The position numbers and the translations under genes were made by a program. From Flectobacillus roseus (GTDB lineage: Bacteria; Bacteroidota; Bacteroidia; Cytophagales; Spirosomataceae): a stretch of DNA of 64,000 nt. Under the pieces are notes generated by a model that was not told the DNA's origin, searched no databases, and saw nothing but the letters and a program-made list of their open reading frames with translations. How positions within the stretch are numbered: position 1 is the stretch's first letter; each line of letters opens with the position of its first letter. Below are positions 1 to 9,936 of this stretch, piece by piece. The stretch lies in the NCBI RefSeq assembly GCF_030056665.1, contig NZ_JASHIG010000006.1; one strand, 5' to 3'.

Positions 1-243
1 TGGATATTTTCCTGTTTGTACTGACCAGACTTTGTAATTAAAATTATCATCTGCAGTGATGAGCCATTGACTATCTTGCGAAAAAGTAGCGTAGCTAATA
101 TTTTTTTCATCTTTTAAAAAGTCTGGATATTTTCCTGTTTGTACTGACCAGACTTTGTAATTAAAATTATCATCTGCAGTGATGAGCCATTGACTATCTT
201 GCGAAAAAGTAGCGTAGCTAATATTTTTTTCATCTTTTAAAAA
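1..243 (-). repeat. 123-nt tandem repeat in the WD40 region, two copies identical over 120 nt
   Basis: Bases 1-120 and 124-243 are identical, with a 123-nt period equal to 41 codons, one WD40-like repeat. The next repeat inwards (about 247-360) is clearly diverged. Identity at synonymous sites points to very recent duplication or gene conversion inside the sensor domain. More copies may lie outside the window. Confidence 0.9.
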
Positions 244-1953
244 ATCATACTGTTTTCCTGTTTGTACTGACCAGACTTGGTAATTTAAATTCCCATCTTT
301 TGTGATGAGCCATTTACTATCAGGGTAAAAAGTAGATACAAAACTATTAATATCCTCAAACCTTCTTTTCTCTCTCCACTGATGAAAATTACTTTGGTTA
401 AAAATAAATTCATTGGCTTGATTGATAGTTTTAATAACATTTTTGTCTTTAGCTTTAAGCAAAGATTTTTCTAATAAACGTAAGCCTTGTATTGGATTTA
501 TTTTACTTGCTTCAGATGTCCAATAAAGGGCTGTTGCATTATCTGTGGCTACTTTTGCTTTTTCTTCACTTTTAATCGCTTTGTTTTTTGCTTCTTCTGC
601 TTGGTTGAGAAGGGTTATTAGAAGTTCGTTTTTTTGTTCAAGCTCTCTTTTCTCTTTAGCGATTTCAGTCCTACTTTCTTCAATAAACCTAAGCAGGGTT
701 ATTTTTTCTTCGCTGAGTGAGTCATCAATTGCACTCTTGAAACGGTCGTACAAGGCTACATTTTGTTCACTTAATAAACTGCCCTTTTCTTCTTTATAAA
801 AATAATAACTGGTTTGCAGGTTTTGTACCAAGTTTTTGATGAGTCGTTGTTCTGCATCCCGTTTGCTATCAATAACCTTGGCTAAGGTATCGTGGGCTAA
901 TTCGTAATTGTCTTTTTCTAAGATAAGTAATCTGGCTGTTTCTAATTGTTTTAATATCTCTTTCAATTGTGTTTCAGTCAGTCCGCCTCTAATCTCTTTT
1001 TGGAGTGATACTAAGGTTCTGGGTCTTTTAGTGCTATCATCTGTCACAAATAAGTCCAGTAATTCTTTAATGACTTTCTCTTCTATGTTTAATTCTGCAC
1101 TGATACTTTTTTGTTGCTCCATCAGATAAGTATCCAGTACATTTTGGATGTCTTTGATGGTATCTACGTGTTGTTGCCTGATAATTACCGTTGAGTTGGT
1201 TGATTCAATAGCAATAGCCTCACGCCAAAGCTTCTCTAAATACACTTGCAAATAGGCTAACTGTCCGTTGGCTTGTCCTTCTACTAATTTCTCAGAGATT
1301 GTTGTTGTTAGAGTTGAAGGTTCTGTTTGAATCTTAAATTCTTGAAAAACTCCAGAAACTACCTCTTGAATTTTACGTTGATTCATGGGTTCTACCCGTA
1401 AACGGAAATCAAACAGATTAGGTAAATACTGTTCTGATTCGTAGAGTAATCCAAGAAATTCTTCTCGAATAATCAAGATGATTTTACAGGTGTTTTCGCT
1501 TTGTAGATCGTTTAATGTCTCAAACAGTTCTTTTAATTCCTTTTTATAGGATTGTTGTTTATCGCTCAGGGTAAACACTTCTTCAAATTGGTCGAAAAAC
1601 AGATAGACTGGACGATAATATCTACGATTAATGACGGCAAGATGTTCCGAAACACTGGTGTCTTCTTTTTGTACTTTAGAAATAACTTTCAATTGGTCAG
1701 TTAAGGAAGTCTTAAAATTATCACCTCTACGAATGAAGAGAGGAATCCAATCGGGGCCGCTTAGTTTTTTACTTAAACCCGATTGAACTAAGCTAGTTTT
1801 TCCAGTTCCCGACGAACCATATACCATAATCAAATTAGTGGCGAAGGTTAATTCGTATAACTTTTCTATTTCTTGGTCACGCCCCAAGAAGGAGTCTTTT
1901 TTATCCGCACCATACGGAGCTAAAAACTGAAAGGGACTTTGAGTTTGGCTCAT
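1..1953 (-). CDS. STAND-type ATPase with C-terminal WD40-like repeats (partial, 3' end outside window)
   Basis: An open frame runs from an ATG at 1953 leftwards to the window edge with no stop, so about 651 N-terminal codons are visible. The product starts MSQTQSPFQFLAPY, with Walker A GSSGTGKT (about residues 46-53) and Walker B YLFFDQFEE. An alpha-helical STAND arm and a coiled coil rich in Lys, Glu and Ala follow, and three WD40-like repeats (core DSQWLIT..YKVW) are in view. It is a paralogue of the protein at 3703..8130 over its whole visible length. It starts 4 nt after the stop of the CHAT gene at 1958..3697, so the two are probably co-translated. In STAND proteins the repeat domain senses a ligand and ATP-driven assembly activates a partner; the likely partner here is the neighbouring CHAT protease (inference). 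Confidence 0.85.
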   Translation of the reverse strand, partial: MSQTQSPFQFLAPYGADKKDSFLGRDQEIEKLYELTFATNLIMVYGSSGTGKTSLVQSGLSKKLSGPDWIPLFIRRGDNFKTSLTDQLKVISKVQKEDTSVSEHLAVINRRYYRPVYLFFDQFEEVFTLSDKQQSYKKELKELFETLNDLQSENTCKIILIIREEFLGLLYESEQYLPNLFDFRLRVEPMNQRKIQEVVSGVFQEFKIQTEPSTLTTTISEKLVEGQANGQLAYLQVYLEKLWREAIAIESTNSTVIIRQQHVDTIKDIQNVLDTYLMEQQKSISAELNIEEKVIKELLDLFVTDDSTKRPRTLVSLQKEIRGGLTETQLKEILKQLETARLLILEKDNYELAHDTLAKVIDSKRDAEQRLIKNLVQNLQTSYYFYKEEKGSLLSEQNVALYDRFKSAIDDSLSEEKITLLRFIEESRTEIAKEKRELEQKNELLITLLNQAEEAKNKAIKSEEKAKVATDNATALYWTSEASKINPIQGLRLLEKSLLKAKDKNVIKTINQANEFIFNQSNFHQWREKRRFEDINSFVSTFYPDSKWLITKDGNLNYQVWSVQTGKQYDFLKDEKNISYATFSQDSQWLITADDNFNYKVWSVQTGKYPDFLKDEKNISYATFSQDSQWLITADDNFNYKVWSVQTGKYP

Positions 1954-1957
1954 GTTA

Positions 1958-3697
1958 TTACGGATTTAAAAGTTTTTTAAAATCCTTAAATTGTTCTTGT
2001 AGATCATTAAAAACCACTTTCATTTCTTTGTTATTTTCAATGGATTTACGGTCTTCTACTTTATACAAGGAACGGTAGGTCAACCTATTTTCGGAATAGA
2101 CATCCAAAAATGAAATATTTGAAATAGGAGCTTTGTCGTAAATAACATTTGGGTCAATAATAAAGGGCGAAATATTCAAGTAATGGTCACTTTTTAATTG
2201 CTTATTGATATGGTCATTCATATTTACCTGCATAAAACCATGCTTTAAGGCTTTTATGATAAGTATCGAAAAGTTATCAGGGATTTCGTTGTGTAAATTT
2301 AGATTAGTTAAGTTCGCAGGGTTTTCTTGGCGTTCGCCTTTCCATTCATAAACAGACAGCTTGTAGTCAAACTTAGCTTGAGGTCTTGAGCGGTTTTTAA
2401 ACACAACAATATTTTTGACTGAAACAAATTTGTACTGAGTCAAAAACAACGTAAAAGATAGCAGACTTACTAATTTTTGTTCTGCTAAAAGGCTTTTTTG
2501 TTCTAAAACTGCTGTATTAGGATTGGCATTTTGATAGAATAGTGAAAGCTCTTCAAAAAACTGCCCCAAAGCTGATAGCGTTTCATGCTTCGTCCTAAGC
2601 TCTTGTATTTCTTCTATGAAAAAAAGAATATTCGTTGTTTGTTTAAACTCGATTGCTTTAATAATCCATTCTATTTTGTTAAAACGAGCGGGTTGATTAA
2701 AAAAGAATGGATTATTATATTGAGTATAATTGATAGTCCTGTCTATAAAACAATCCCTCAATTCGGCTAAGGCAATACTGAGGAATATTTCTTGTACAGC
2801 AGTATAAAAGCCAACCATTTTTCCGATTCGCTCTATAGTGGGTTGGTCAAAATACTCCCCTGAATCAGTAATGCCTTCAACTCTACTGGCACATAGATTA
2901 TGGATTTGTTTACTGATAAAAGGAGGAAACTTGGCTAATATATCTCCCTGAGCATCTTCAAAACTTTCATAGCCAGCGATATTATCATCCCATTCACTAA
3001 GTTTTTCGTATAGAAACTCCTTTAAGTAACTATTAGGGATGTAATTTAATTGGCTATGGCTAATTGCTGATAGCTTCCATGTCAGATACTCTGCCGTTAG
3101 CACTATCAGCAACCAAGTATTTGTTGGAGTTTTGGGAATATCGTCATCTAAAAAGCGGGTCTCTCTGGTAATTGAAGTGGTGGAATATGCCTGTGCTTTC
3201 TCAATGGCTGTTTGAAAAGCATTGGCTATATCAGCTCCATTAGTTAACTCTTGAAGAAAGGTTGTAGAAAACCAAGTAGCAGTCTGATCATTGACTGGTG
3301 CTTGGGTACCTACAAAAATAGGAATAGAGAAAACTTTGAAATACTCAAAATGTGCGCCTGTACAACAGCCATTCAGTAATACCCAAATTAGATTAGGACA
3401 ACGACTTAGCTGACTTGCTAAACCAATAGCCGACATGCCATGACCAATAGTATCAATAGCCTGTTCATTGGCATGACCACTATACATAAAACCCACCACA
3501 CGACTTGCAGTTTCGTCTATGGCATTTTGAATATCTTCAATAGTTGCCTCGTATAGATAGCGTATTTGAAACTTTCCACTAATGTTATTAAAGGCAGCGT
3601 TACACCTTTTAATCTCCTCACTCAAATAATCGAGAGGAGAACTTGGGCTATTAGCAAAAGCAAGTATAATAACAGGTCTTGTATCTATCATTTGCAT
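1958..3697 (-). CDS. CHAT-family caspase-like protease (second copy of pair)
   Basis: The 579-residue protein has an N-terminal caspase-like (CHAT) domain in about residues 1-185. The predicted dyad is His75 in MYSGHAN and Cys111 in LLNGCCTG, at exactly the same positions as in the paralogue at 8130..9893. The C-terminal 390 residues are helical and unrecognised; the two paralogues share an ISPFIID-type block near residue 500. The start could be Met3 rather than Met1. It sits between two STAND-WD40 genes (5 nt after one, 4 nt before the next). CHAT proteases are known to be switched on by partner sensors; activation by the adjacent STAND protein is inference. The substrate is unknown. Confidence 0.8.
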   Translation of the reverse strand: MQMIDTRPVIILAFANSPSSPLDYLSEEIKRCNAAFNNISGKFQIRYLYEATIEDIQNAIDETASRVVGFMYSGHANEQAIDTIGHGMSAIGLASQLSRCPNLIWVLLNGCCTGAHFEYFKVFSIPIFVGTQAPVNDQTATWFSTTFLQELTNGADIANAFQTAIEKAQAYSTTSITRETRFLDDDIPKTPTNTWLLIVLTAEYLTWKLSAISHSQLNYIPNSYLKEFLYEKLSEWDDNIAGYESFEDAQGDILAKFPPFISKQIHNLCASRVEGITDSGEYFDQPTIERIGKMVGFYTAVQEIFLSIALAELRDCFIDRTINYTQYNNPFFFNQPARFNKIEWIIKAIEFKQTTNILFFIEEIQELRTKHETLSALGQFFEELSLFYQNANPNTAVLEQKSLLAEQKLVSLLSFTLFLTQYKFVSVKNIVVFKNRSRPQAKFDYKLSVYEWKGERQENPANLTNLNLHNEIPDNFSILIIKALKHGFMQVNMNDHINKQLKSDHYLNISPFIIDPNVIYDKAPISNISFLDVYSENRLTYRSLYKVEDRKSIENNKEMKVVFNDLQEQFKDFKKLLNP

Positions 3698-3702
3698 ACG
3701 AA

Positions 3703-6700
3703 TTAATCTTTTATCCCATATTTTTCCTTAAGCTCCTCATCCAAAGGTAGAAGGTATTTATCTCCAAAAGCCTTCATCCATTCTACAATTTCATCGTACT
3801 CATAATCTAGTTCCTCACCATCTCCATAGCTCATTATGTTACCTCGTTGTGTTTGTAAATCGGTTTTGACAATGGCTTTACCAACCGTGACGTATAGATA
3901 GCGGTTGTCTATAATATTAATCTGCTTAGGAATTTTATTTAGCCATACCCATTGGATTAATTTTCCTGTGGCTATGTCGTAGGTTTTTACTTGGTGTTGG
4001 GTGATGAGGCTTAAAATAGACCAATCCGAGGAAAAATAAACATTATGAATCTTTTTCTCCTTCCTTAAGAAACCTGGAGCTTTCCCTGCTGTCACATCCC
4101 ATACTTTGTATGTATTATTCTCATCTCTTGTTATCAGCCATTTACTATTTGAGGAGAATTTGGCATCCGAAAGCACCTCCTCCTTCTTTAAGAAATCATG
4201 TATTTTTCCTACTACGACATCCCATACTTTGTATTTATCATTCTTATCCATAGTTAGCAACCATTTACCATTTGAGGAGAAATCAGTAAACCTAATATTT
4301 TTCTCACTACTTAAGAAATTAGATATATCTCCTACTGTAAGATCCCATACCTTGCAATTAGCATTCTTATCTCTCGTTACCAACCATTTACCATCTGAAG
4401 AGAAATAGACATCCCTAATATCTTTCTCCTCCTTTAAGAAATTAGGAGTTTTTCCTGATACAACATTCCATGCTTTGCAATTAGCATTCTTATCTCTCGT
4501 TACCAACCATTTACCATCTGAAGAGAAATAGACACCCCTAATATCCTTCTCCTCCTTCAAGAAATTAGGTGTTTTTTCTGCTATAACATCCCATACTTTG
4601 GAAGTATTATTCTTATCTATCGTTACCAACCACTTACCATCTGATGAGAAATAGATATAAATGATCTCTTTCTCATCTTTTAAGAAATCAGGAGCTTTTC
4701 CTGATGCAACATCCCATACTTTGGATGTATCATTCTTATCTATCGTTACTAACCATTTGTCGTCTGAAAAGAAATTAGCATACTTAATTTCCTTCTCTTC
4801 TTTTAAAAAATCGGGAGTTTTTCCTGCTGCAACATCCCATACTTTGTAAATATCATTCTTATCTCTCGTTACCAACCATTTATCGTCTGAAAAGAAATTA
4901 GCATACTTAATTTCTTTCTCTTCTTTTAAAAAATTAGGCGTTTTTCCTAATGTAACATCCCATACCTCGTATGTATCATTCTCATCTCTCGTTACCAACC
5001 ATTTATCATCTGAAAAGAAATTAGCATACTTAATTTCTTTCTCTTCTTTTAAAAAATTAGGCGTTTTTCGTGCTGCAACATCCCATACTTTGTATGTGAC
5101 ATTCTTATATTTGGAAGAATAACTCTTATATCCCATCACCAACCAGTTACCATCTGTGGAGAAATGGGCATAGCTAATCTCTTTAGTATCCTTTAAGAAA
5201 TCAAGGACTCTCTCTTCTGAAATATCCCATACTTTATAAGTATCATTCTTATCTCTCGTTACTATCCATTTATCGTCTGAAAAGAAATTAGCATACTTAA
5301 TTTCTTTCTCTTCTTCTAAAAAATTAGGAGTTTTTCGTGCTATAAGATCCCACACTTTGTATGTATCATTCTCATCCATCGTTACCAACCATTTACTATC
5401 AGCGGAGAAATAGGCATTATAAATTTCCTTCTCCTCCTTTAAGAAATCAGGAGTTTTTCCTAGCGTAATATCCCATATCTTGTATGTAACATTCTTATAT
5501 TTAGAAGAATAACTTTTATGCCCTGTGCTCAACCATTTTCCATCTGAGGAGAAATGGACATAGCTAATCTCCTTCGCAGCCTTTAAGAAATCAACGACTC
5601 TCCCTTCTGAAATATCCCATACTTTGTAAGTATCATTCTTATCTCTCGTTGCCAACCATCTATCATCTGTGGAGAAATCGATATATTTAATTTTTTTCTC
5701 TTCTTTTAAGAAATCAAGGACTCTTCCTTCTAAAATATTCCATACTTGGGAAGTATCATTTTTATCTCTCGTTACCAACCATTTACCATTTGAGGAGAAA
5801 TGGACATAGCTAATCTCTTTCACAGCCATTAAGAAATCAGGTATTTTACCTGCTGCAACATCCCATACTTTATAAATATTATTCTTATCTCTCGTTACCA
5901 ACCACTTATAATCCGATGATAAATTGACATCACAAACCTCTTTCTCATCCTTTAGGAAATTAGGAGTTTTTCCTGATGCAACATCCCATACTTTATAAAT
6001 ATTACTCTCATCTTTTGTTACCAACCATTTATTATCTGTAGTGAAATAGGCATTCCAAATCTCTTTCTCCTCTTTTAAGAAATCAGGAGTTTTTCCTGAT
6101 GCAACATCCCATACTTTATAAATATTACTCTCATCTTTTGTTACCAACCATTTACTATCTGTGGAGAAATAGGCATAACTAATCTCCTTTTCATCCTTTA
6201 AGAAATCAGGAGTTTTTTCTAATGCAACATACCATATTTTGTAAGTATTATTCTTATTCTCTGTTACCAACCATTTACTATCTGTGGAGAAATAGGCATA
6301 ACTAATCTCCTTTTCATCCTTTAAGAAATCAGGTATTTTTCCTGCTGCAACATCCCATACTTTGTAAATATTATTCTCATCTTTTGTTAGTAACCATTTA
6401 CTATCTAAGGAAAAATCAGCATAACTAGTCTCTTTCTCATCCTTTAAGAAATCAGATAGCTTCCCTAATGTAATATTCCATACTTTAGAAATTCCATTAT
6501 TATCGATCGTTACCACCCATTTACCGTCTAAGGAGAAATAGGCATTACAAGTATTCAAAAAAGCTATTTTTTCCTGCCATTGATGGGCATAGCATTGGTT
6601 AAATACGTTTTTACTTAATTCTTTGATATTCCTAATGATAGTTGAGTCTTTAGTTTTACCAATTGCTTTTTCCAATAATGTTATGTTTTGTGTAGGGTTT

Positions 6701-8130
6701 AATTTACCTGCTTCAGATATCCAATAAAGGGCTGTTGCATTATTGGTAGCTATTTTTGCTTTTTCTTCACTTTTAATAGCTTTATTTTTTGCTTTTTCTG
6801 CTTGATTTAAAAGATTTCTGAGTCGTATATTCTTTTTTTCTAGCTCTTCTTTTTCTTTAGCATTCTCCTTTCGGCTATTTTCAATAAATAAAAACACGGC
6901 TGTCTTCTCTTCACTGTGTGAGAGTGTATCATCAATGGCGTTCTTGAAACGGTCATACAGGGCAACACTTTGTTCACTCAAAAAACCGCCGTTTTCTTTT
7001 TTGTAGAAAAAATAACTGGTTTGTAGGTTTTGTACTAAACTTTTGATGAGTCGTTGTTCGGCATCCCGTTTGTTATTAATGATTACCGCAAGTGTATCGT
7101 GGGCTAATTCGTAATAAATTTCATTTTTACGGATAATACGAACACTTTCTAGTTGTTGTACTAACGTTTTTTCAAATGCAGTTAACTTATCTTCAGCTAC
7201 AGGGCGTTTAGTGCCGTCTTCGGTTACAAATCTATCTAGCAAAAATCTAAGTTGCTTTTGCTTATCCTCATTCTTGTCAGCAATAGACGCTAACTGATTG
7301 TCTAAGAATTTTTCTAAAACAGCTTCAATTTTCCCTACTTTGCTTACTGTTGCGTCTGAAATAGTTACTTGCTGGTTATCATATTCTGCTTCTTGCCAAA
7401 GACGGTCGAGATATACCTGTAAAAAGGCAAGTTGGCTACTGATTTTACCATCTAAAAGGTTTTGGGTGATGGTATCAATAAGATTGTCTTGGCTTACTTT
7501 TACATCAAAACTATCGAGGGTATGTGTCGTTACCTGTTTGAGCTTAGCAACTGTCATGGGCTCTATCCTTAATCGAAAATCAAATAAATTAGGGACAAAT
7601 TTCTCATATTCATACAATTCACCTAAAAACTCTTCCCGAATAATGATGATAATTTTACAGGGAAGGTTTTGTTTTTGTAACTCTTGAAGAGTTTTAAAAA
7701 AGCTTTCTCGTTCTTCCTTATTATTACTGGCAATAGTAAATAGTTCTTCAAACTGGTCGAATATCAAATAAACAGGACGAGAAAAGGTAATAAATACCTG
7801 ATACACTAATTCTGGGAGTGTTTCAGCATCTAAAATTGCGGAAGCTTTAGCATCAGTTAGGGTATCTTTTAGGGCTTTCAAAAGACTTTCATTGATATTA
7901 TTTCCTCGTCGGATATAAAAGGGATGCCAGTCTGCACCGTCATAAAACTTAGCCAAGCCACATTGAGCCAGACTCGTTTTACCAGTACCAGACATTCCAT
8001 AAAGCAGATTTAAGGTCGTATTTCGTAATTGTTGGAACAATTTCTTTTCCTCAACCTCCCTTCCAACGAAAATTTCGGTATCGTTGGCTGTATAAGCATC
8101 CAAGAATTTAAAAGGACTTTTTGCTTCCAT
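3703..8130 (-). CDS. STAND ATPase with about 21 WD40-like repeats
   Basis: This 1475-residue protein begins MEAKSPFKFLDAY. Walker A is GMSGTGKT (45-52) and Walker B LIFDQFEE (about 122-129), as in nSTAND1-type NTPases. A helical arm and a charged coiled coil (about 400-470) come next. From about residue 536 to 1394 it has some 21 repeats of about 41 residues with core DGKWLVT..D..NTYKVWDV; 21 would fit three seven-bladed propellers. Two repeats (9th and 12th) carry an extra segment SYSSKYKN. The tail after residue 1395 is not repetitive. Its start codon overlaps the stop of the upstream CHAT gene by one base (TAATG), so translation is probably coupled. The likely role is sensor and switch for the adjacent CHAT protease; the ligand is unknown. 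Confidence 0.88.
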   Translation of the reverse strand: MEAKSPFKFLDAYTANDTEIFVGREVEEKKLFQQLRNTTLNLLYGMSGTGKTSLAQCGLAKFYDGADWHPFYIRRGNNINESLLKALKDTLTDAKASAILDAETLPELVYQVFITFSRPVYLIFDQFEELFTIASNNKEERESFFKTLQELQKQNLPCKIIIIIREEFLGELYEYEKFVPNLFDFRLRIEPMTVAKLKQVTTHTLDSFDVKVSQDNLIDTITQNLLDGKISSQLAFLQVYLDRLWQEAEYDNQQVTISDATVSKVGKIEAVLEKFLDNQLASIADKNEDKQKQLRFLLDRFVTEDGTKRPVAEDKLTAFEKTLVQQLESVRIIRKNEIYYELAHDTLAVIINNKRDAEQRLIKSLVQNLQTSYFFYKKENGGFLSEQSVALYDRFKNAIDDTLSHSEEKTAVFLFIENSRKENAKEKEELEKKNIRLRNLLNQAEKAKNKAIKSEEKAKIATNNATALYWISEAGKLNPTQNITLLEKAIGKTKDSTIIRNIKELSKNVFNQCYAHQWQEKIAFLNTCNAYFSLDGKWVVTIDNNGISKVWNITLGKLSDFLKDEKETSYADFSLDSKWLLTKDENNIYKVWDVAAGKIPDFLKDEKEISYAYFSTDSKWLVTENKNNTYKIWYVALEKTPDFLKDEKEISYAYFSTDSKWLVTKDESNIYKVWDVASGKTPDFLKEEKEIWNAYFTTDNKWLVTKDESNIYKVWDVASGKTPNFLKDEKEVCDVNLSSDYKWLVTRDKNNIYKVWDVAAGKIPDFLMAVKEISYVHFSSNGKWLVTRDKNDTSQVWNILEGRVLDFLKEEKKIKYIDFSTDDRWLATRDKNDTYKVWDISEGRVVDFLKAAKEISYVHFSSDGKWLSTGHKSYSSKYKNVTYKIWDITLGKTPDFLKEEKEIYNAYFSADSKWLVTMDENDTYKVWDLIARKTPNFLEEEKEIKYANFFSDDKWIVTRDKNDTYKVWDISEERVLDFLKDTKEISYAHFSTDGNWLVMGYKSYSSKYKNVTYKVWDVAARKTPNFLKEEKEIKYANFFSDDKWLVTRDENDTYEVWDVTLGKTPNFLKEEKEIKYANFFSDDKWLVTRDKNDIYKVWDVAAGKTPDFLKEEKEIKYANFFSDDKWLVTIDKNDTSKVWDVASGKAPDFLKDEKEIIYIYFSSDGKWLVTIDKNNTSKVWDVIAEKTPNFLKEEKDIRGVYFSSDGKWLVTRDKNANCKAWNVVSGKTPNFLKEEKDIRDVYFSSDGKWLVTRDKNANCKVWDLTVGDISNFLSSEKNIRFTDFSSNGKWLLTMDKNDKYKVWDVVVGKIHDFLKKEEVLSDAKFSSNSKWLITRDENNTYKVWDVTAGKAPGFLRKEKKIHNVYFSSDWSILSLITQHQVKTYDIATGKLIQWVWLNKIPKQINIIDNRYLYVTVGKAIVKTDLQTQRGNIMSYGDGEELDYEYDEIVEWMKAFGDKYLLPLDEELKEKYGIKD
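3949..6525 (-). repeat. Array of about 21 tandem 123-nt units encoding WD40-like repeats
   Basis: Units of 123 nt repeat with strong DNA identity. Neighbouring units around 4780-5060 and 5270-5310 are nearly identical, while outer units are more divergent. Two units carry a 30-nt in-frame insertion (about 5101 and 5490). The pattern fits repeated unequal crossing-over or conversion within one gene. Confidence 0.85.
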
Positions 8131-9893
8131 TAGGCTAGTAGATTAAAGAAATGTTCCCACTCGTTTTTGATTTCAATGAAAGCAATATTTTCAAATTCAA
8201 CCTCTTGTTCAAAGCTATTATTTTCTTGATAAACAAGACTTTTTCCTTCATTCTCTTTATTACTATAGATGAGGTAGCGGAACGAAAACTCGTCGCTATG
8301 AGGTTTATAACCCATTAATGCCATGACGTTAGATATATTCGCTTTGGGTGAAAATAAGACCTCATCTATAAGAAAGGGACTGAGATTGATATACTGACAT
8401 CCGTTGTCTAATTCAGTTTGTTTGTGCAAAATAATAGAGGCATTATCAAGGTAATAGTCTGTAAATACCTCACTATCACGAGCTGGTTCTACTCCCATAC
8501 CCCATCTTTGGAAAAACACTTCATGTCTGTACTGTGCGGTTTCGTGTCTTTTGCGATTAAGTTGAATATTATCAATCGAGGTAAGATGATAGTTTGTTAA
8601 AAACATACATTTTTGAAAAACTCCTACGATTCTTAATTCTGCTAATTCGACTAAGCTTTCTGCTTGTGTATTGCTCATAGTAGGGATTGTAGTAGCAAGC
8701 TTTTCAAAGAAGCCTAGCAATTCTTCCAGACGTGTATCTTCTTCTGTAATTAAGCTCGCTAATTCACTCACAAATAAAGGCTTTGGACTCAGGCGAATCT
8801 CGTGTAAAAGAGTTGTTAATACTTCCGTTCGTCCAAGTTTTTGATTAGTAATCGCAGTGAATACTGTTTTTTTACTATCGGGGCTTAACGCATCAGGGAT
8901 ACTTTGAAGTAATGCGTATAGTTCGGCTTGAGAAAAAGCTACTAAAATATCTAAAAAGGTCAGCGCTGTTCTTGTAAGCTCTCCCAGACGATTACGATCT
9001 ATTTTATTGTAAAAGATTGTACCTTGAGCCTTGTCATTAGTGCTTTGAGATGATTCCAAGCGTTGTAGCCTTTTACTGATAGGTAAAGGAAAACTTTGAT
9101 AAATAAACGGCTTATAGGGGTGAATAGACAAAATATTACCCTTATCGTTAGTATAGCGTTTTCTTACATCGGGGTTAGTACTACTTAATTCTCTGATCAA
9201 GCTTTTGAAAAGTCGGATATTAGGTTCGTACTGATTCTGAGAACCTACTTGAATACTTTCTAATACACGGATGGTTTCATCATTGATGGTGTACAGTCCC
9301 CAAGTTCCTAAATCCTGAGGCTGCTCGTCCAAAAAACGACTGATAGGAACATTTGTCCGTATTGTATTGATTAGGGCAATCGCCAAAGAAAAAGCATCAG
9401 CAATTGAATGCCCATAAGTAAGTAACTGTTGAAAGAAGTGGACGTTAAACTCTGAGGCAATCGCATCGCCAACACTTGCCGAAGTTGCTACTATGGCAGG
9501 AGTCGTCATATTAGTTTTCTTGAATGATTCTTGTATCAAGAAAACTTGTTTCTCCGTAGAGCAACCATTTAGTACAACACATTGCAAGTTTCTACACTCA
9601 GCCAAAAGATTTGCTAAGCCGTGTGCATAGGTAGCTTCTTCTTCTGTGACAAGGCGGTCTCCATCGGCATGACCACTATAACTGAACAGATAGAGTCGTT
9701 CTCGGTTCGTTTCTATTTTCAGTAAATCAACGATTTCTTCTCTAGTCGTTGGATATACGACTTCAATATCACAACCGTATAACTGAAGGTCGTCAATTAC
9801 TTTTTTTATCCCTAACTCTTCCTTCTTTAAGCTTGAAAGAGGATTTAGGGGATTGTTTGCAAAGGATATTATAAAAAGTGGTAAGTCTGCCAT
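8130..9893 (-). CDS. CHAT-family caspase-like protease (first copy of pair)
   Basis: The 587-residue protein has an N-terminal CHAT domain with the sequence features FSYSGHAD (His75) and VVLNGCSTE (Cys111), the expected His-Cys dyad of clan CD peptidases. A helical C-terminal half of unknown function is shared with the protein at 1958..3697, including the conserved LSPFLID block near residue 500. No signal peptide or membrane segment is visible, so it should be cytoplasmic. It lies 43 nt after the caspase-hydrolase gene and overlaps the STAND gene by one base. Family knowledge says CHAT proteases cleave a partner or host proteins on activation. That this one acts in anti-phage cell shutdown is inference. 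Confidence 0.82.
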   Translation of the reverse strand: MADLPLFIISFANNPLNPLSSLKKEELGIKKVIDDLQLYGCDIEVVYPTTREEIVDLLKIETNRERLYLFSYSGHADGDRLVTEEEATYAHGLANLLAECRNLQCVVLNGCSTEKQVFLIQESFKKTNMTTPAIVATSASVGDAIASEFNVHFFQQLLTYGHSIADAFSLAIALINTIRTNVPISRFLDEQPQDLGTWGLYTINDETIRVLESIQVGSQNQYEPNIRLFKSLIRELSSTNPDVRKRYTNDKGNILSIHPYKPFIYQSFPLPISKRLQRLESSQSTNDKAQGTIFYNKIDRNRLGELTRTALTFLDILVAFSQAELYALLQSIPDALSPDSKKTVFTAITNQKLGRTEVLTTLLHEIRLSPKPLFVSELASLITEEDTRLEELLGFFEKLATTIPTMSNTQAESLVELAELRIVGVFQKCMFLTNYHLTSIDNIQLNRKRHETAQYRHEVFFQRWGMGVEPARDSEVFTDYYLDNASIILHKQTELDNGCQYINLSPFLIDEVLFSPKANISNVMALMGYKPHSDEFSFRYLIYSNKENEGKSLVYQENNSFEQEVEFENIAFIEIKNEWEHFFNLLA

Positions 9894-9936
9894 AAGCTAA
9901 GTTAGTTAACAAGGGTAACACTAGCATTGAAAAGGA

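Noticed and set aside
3949..6525. 123-nt tandem repeats as a CRISPR-like array
   Set aside because: The repeats are contiguous, open in one frame and encode WD40-like units; there are no spacers and no cas genes.
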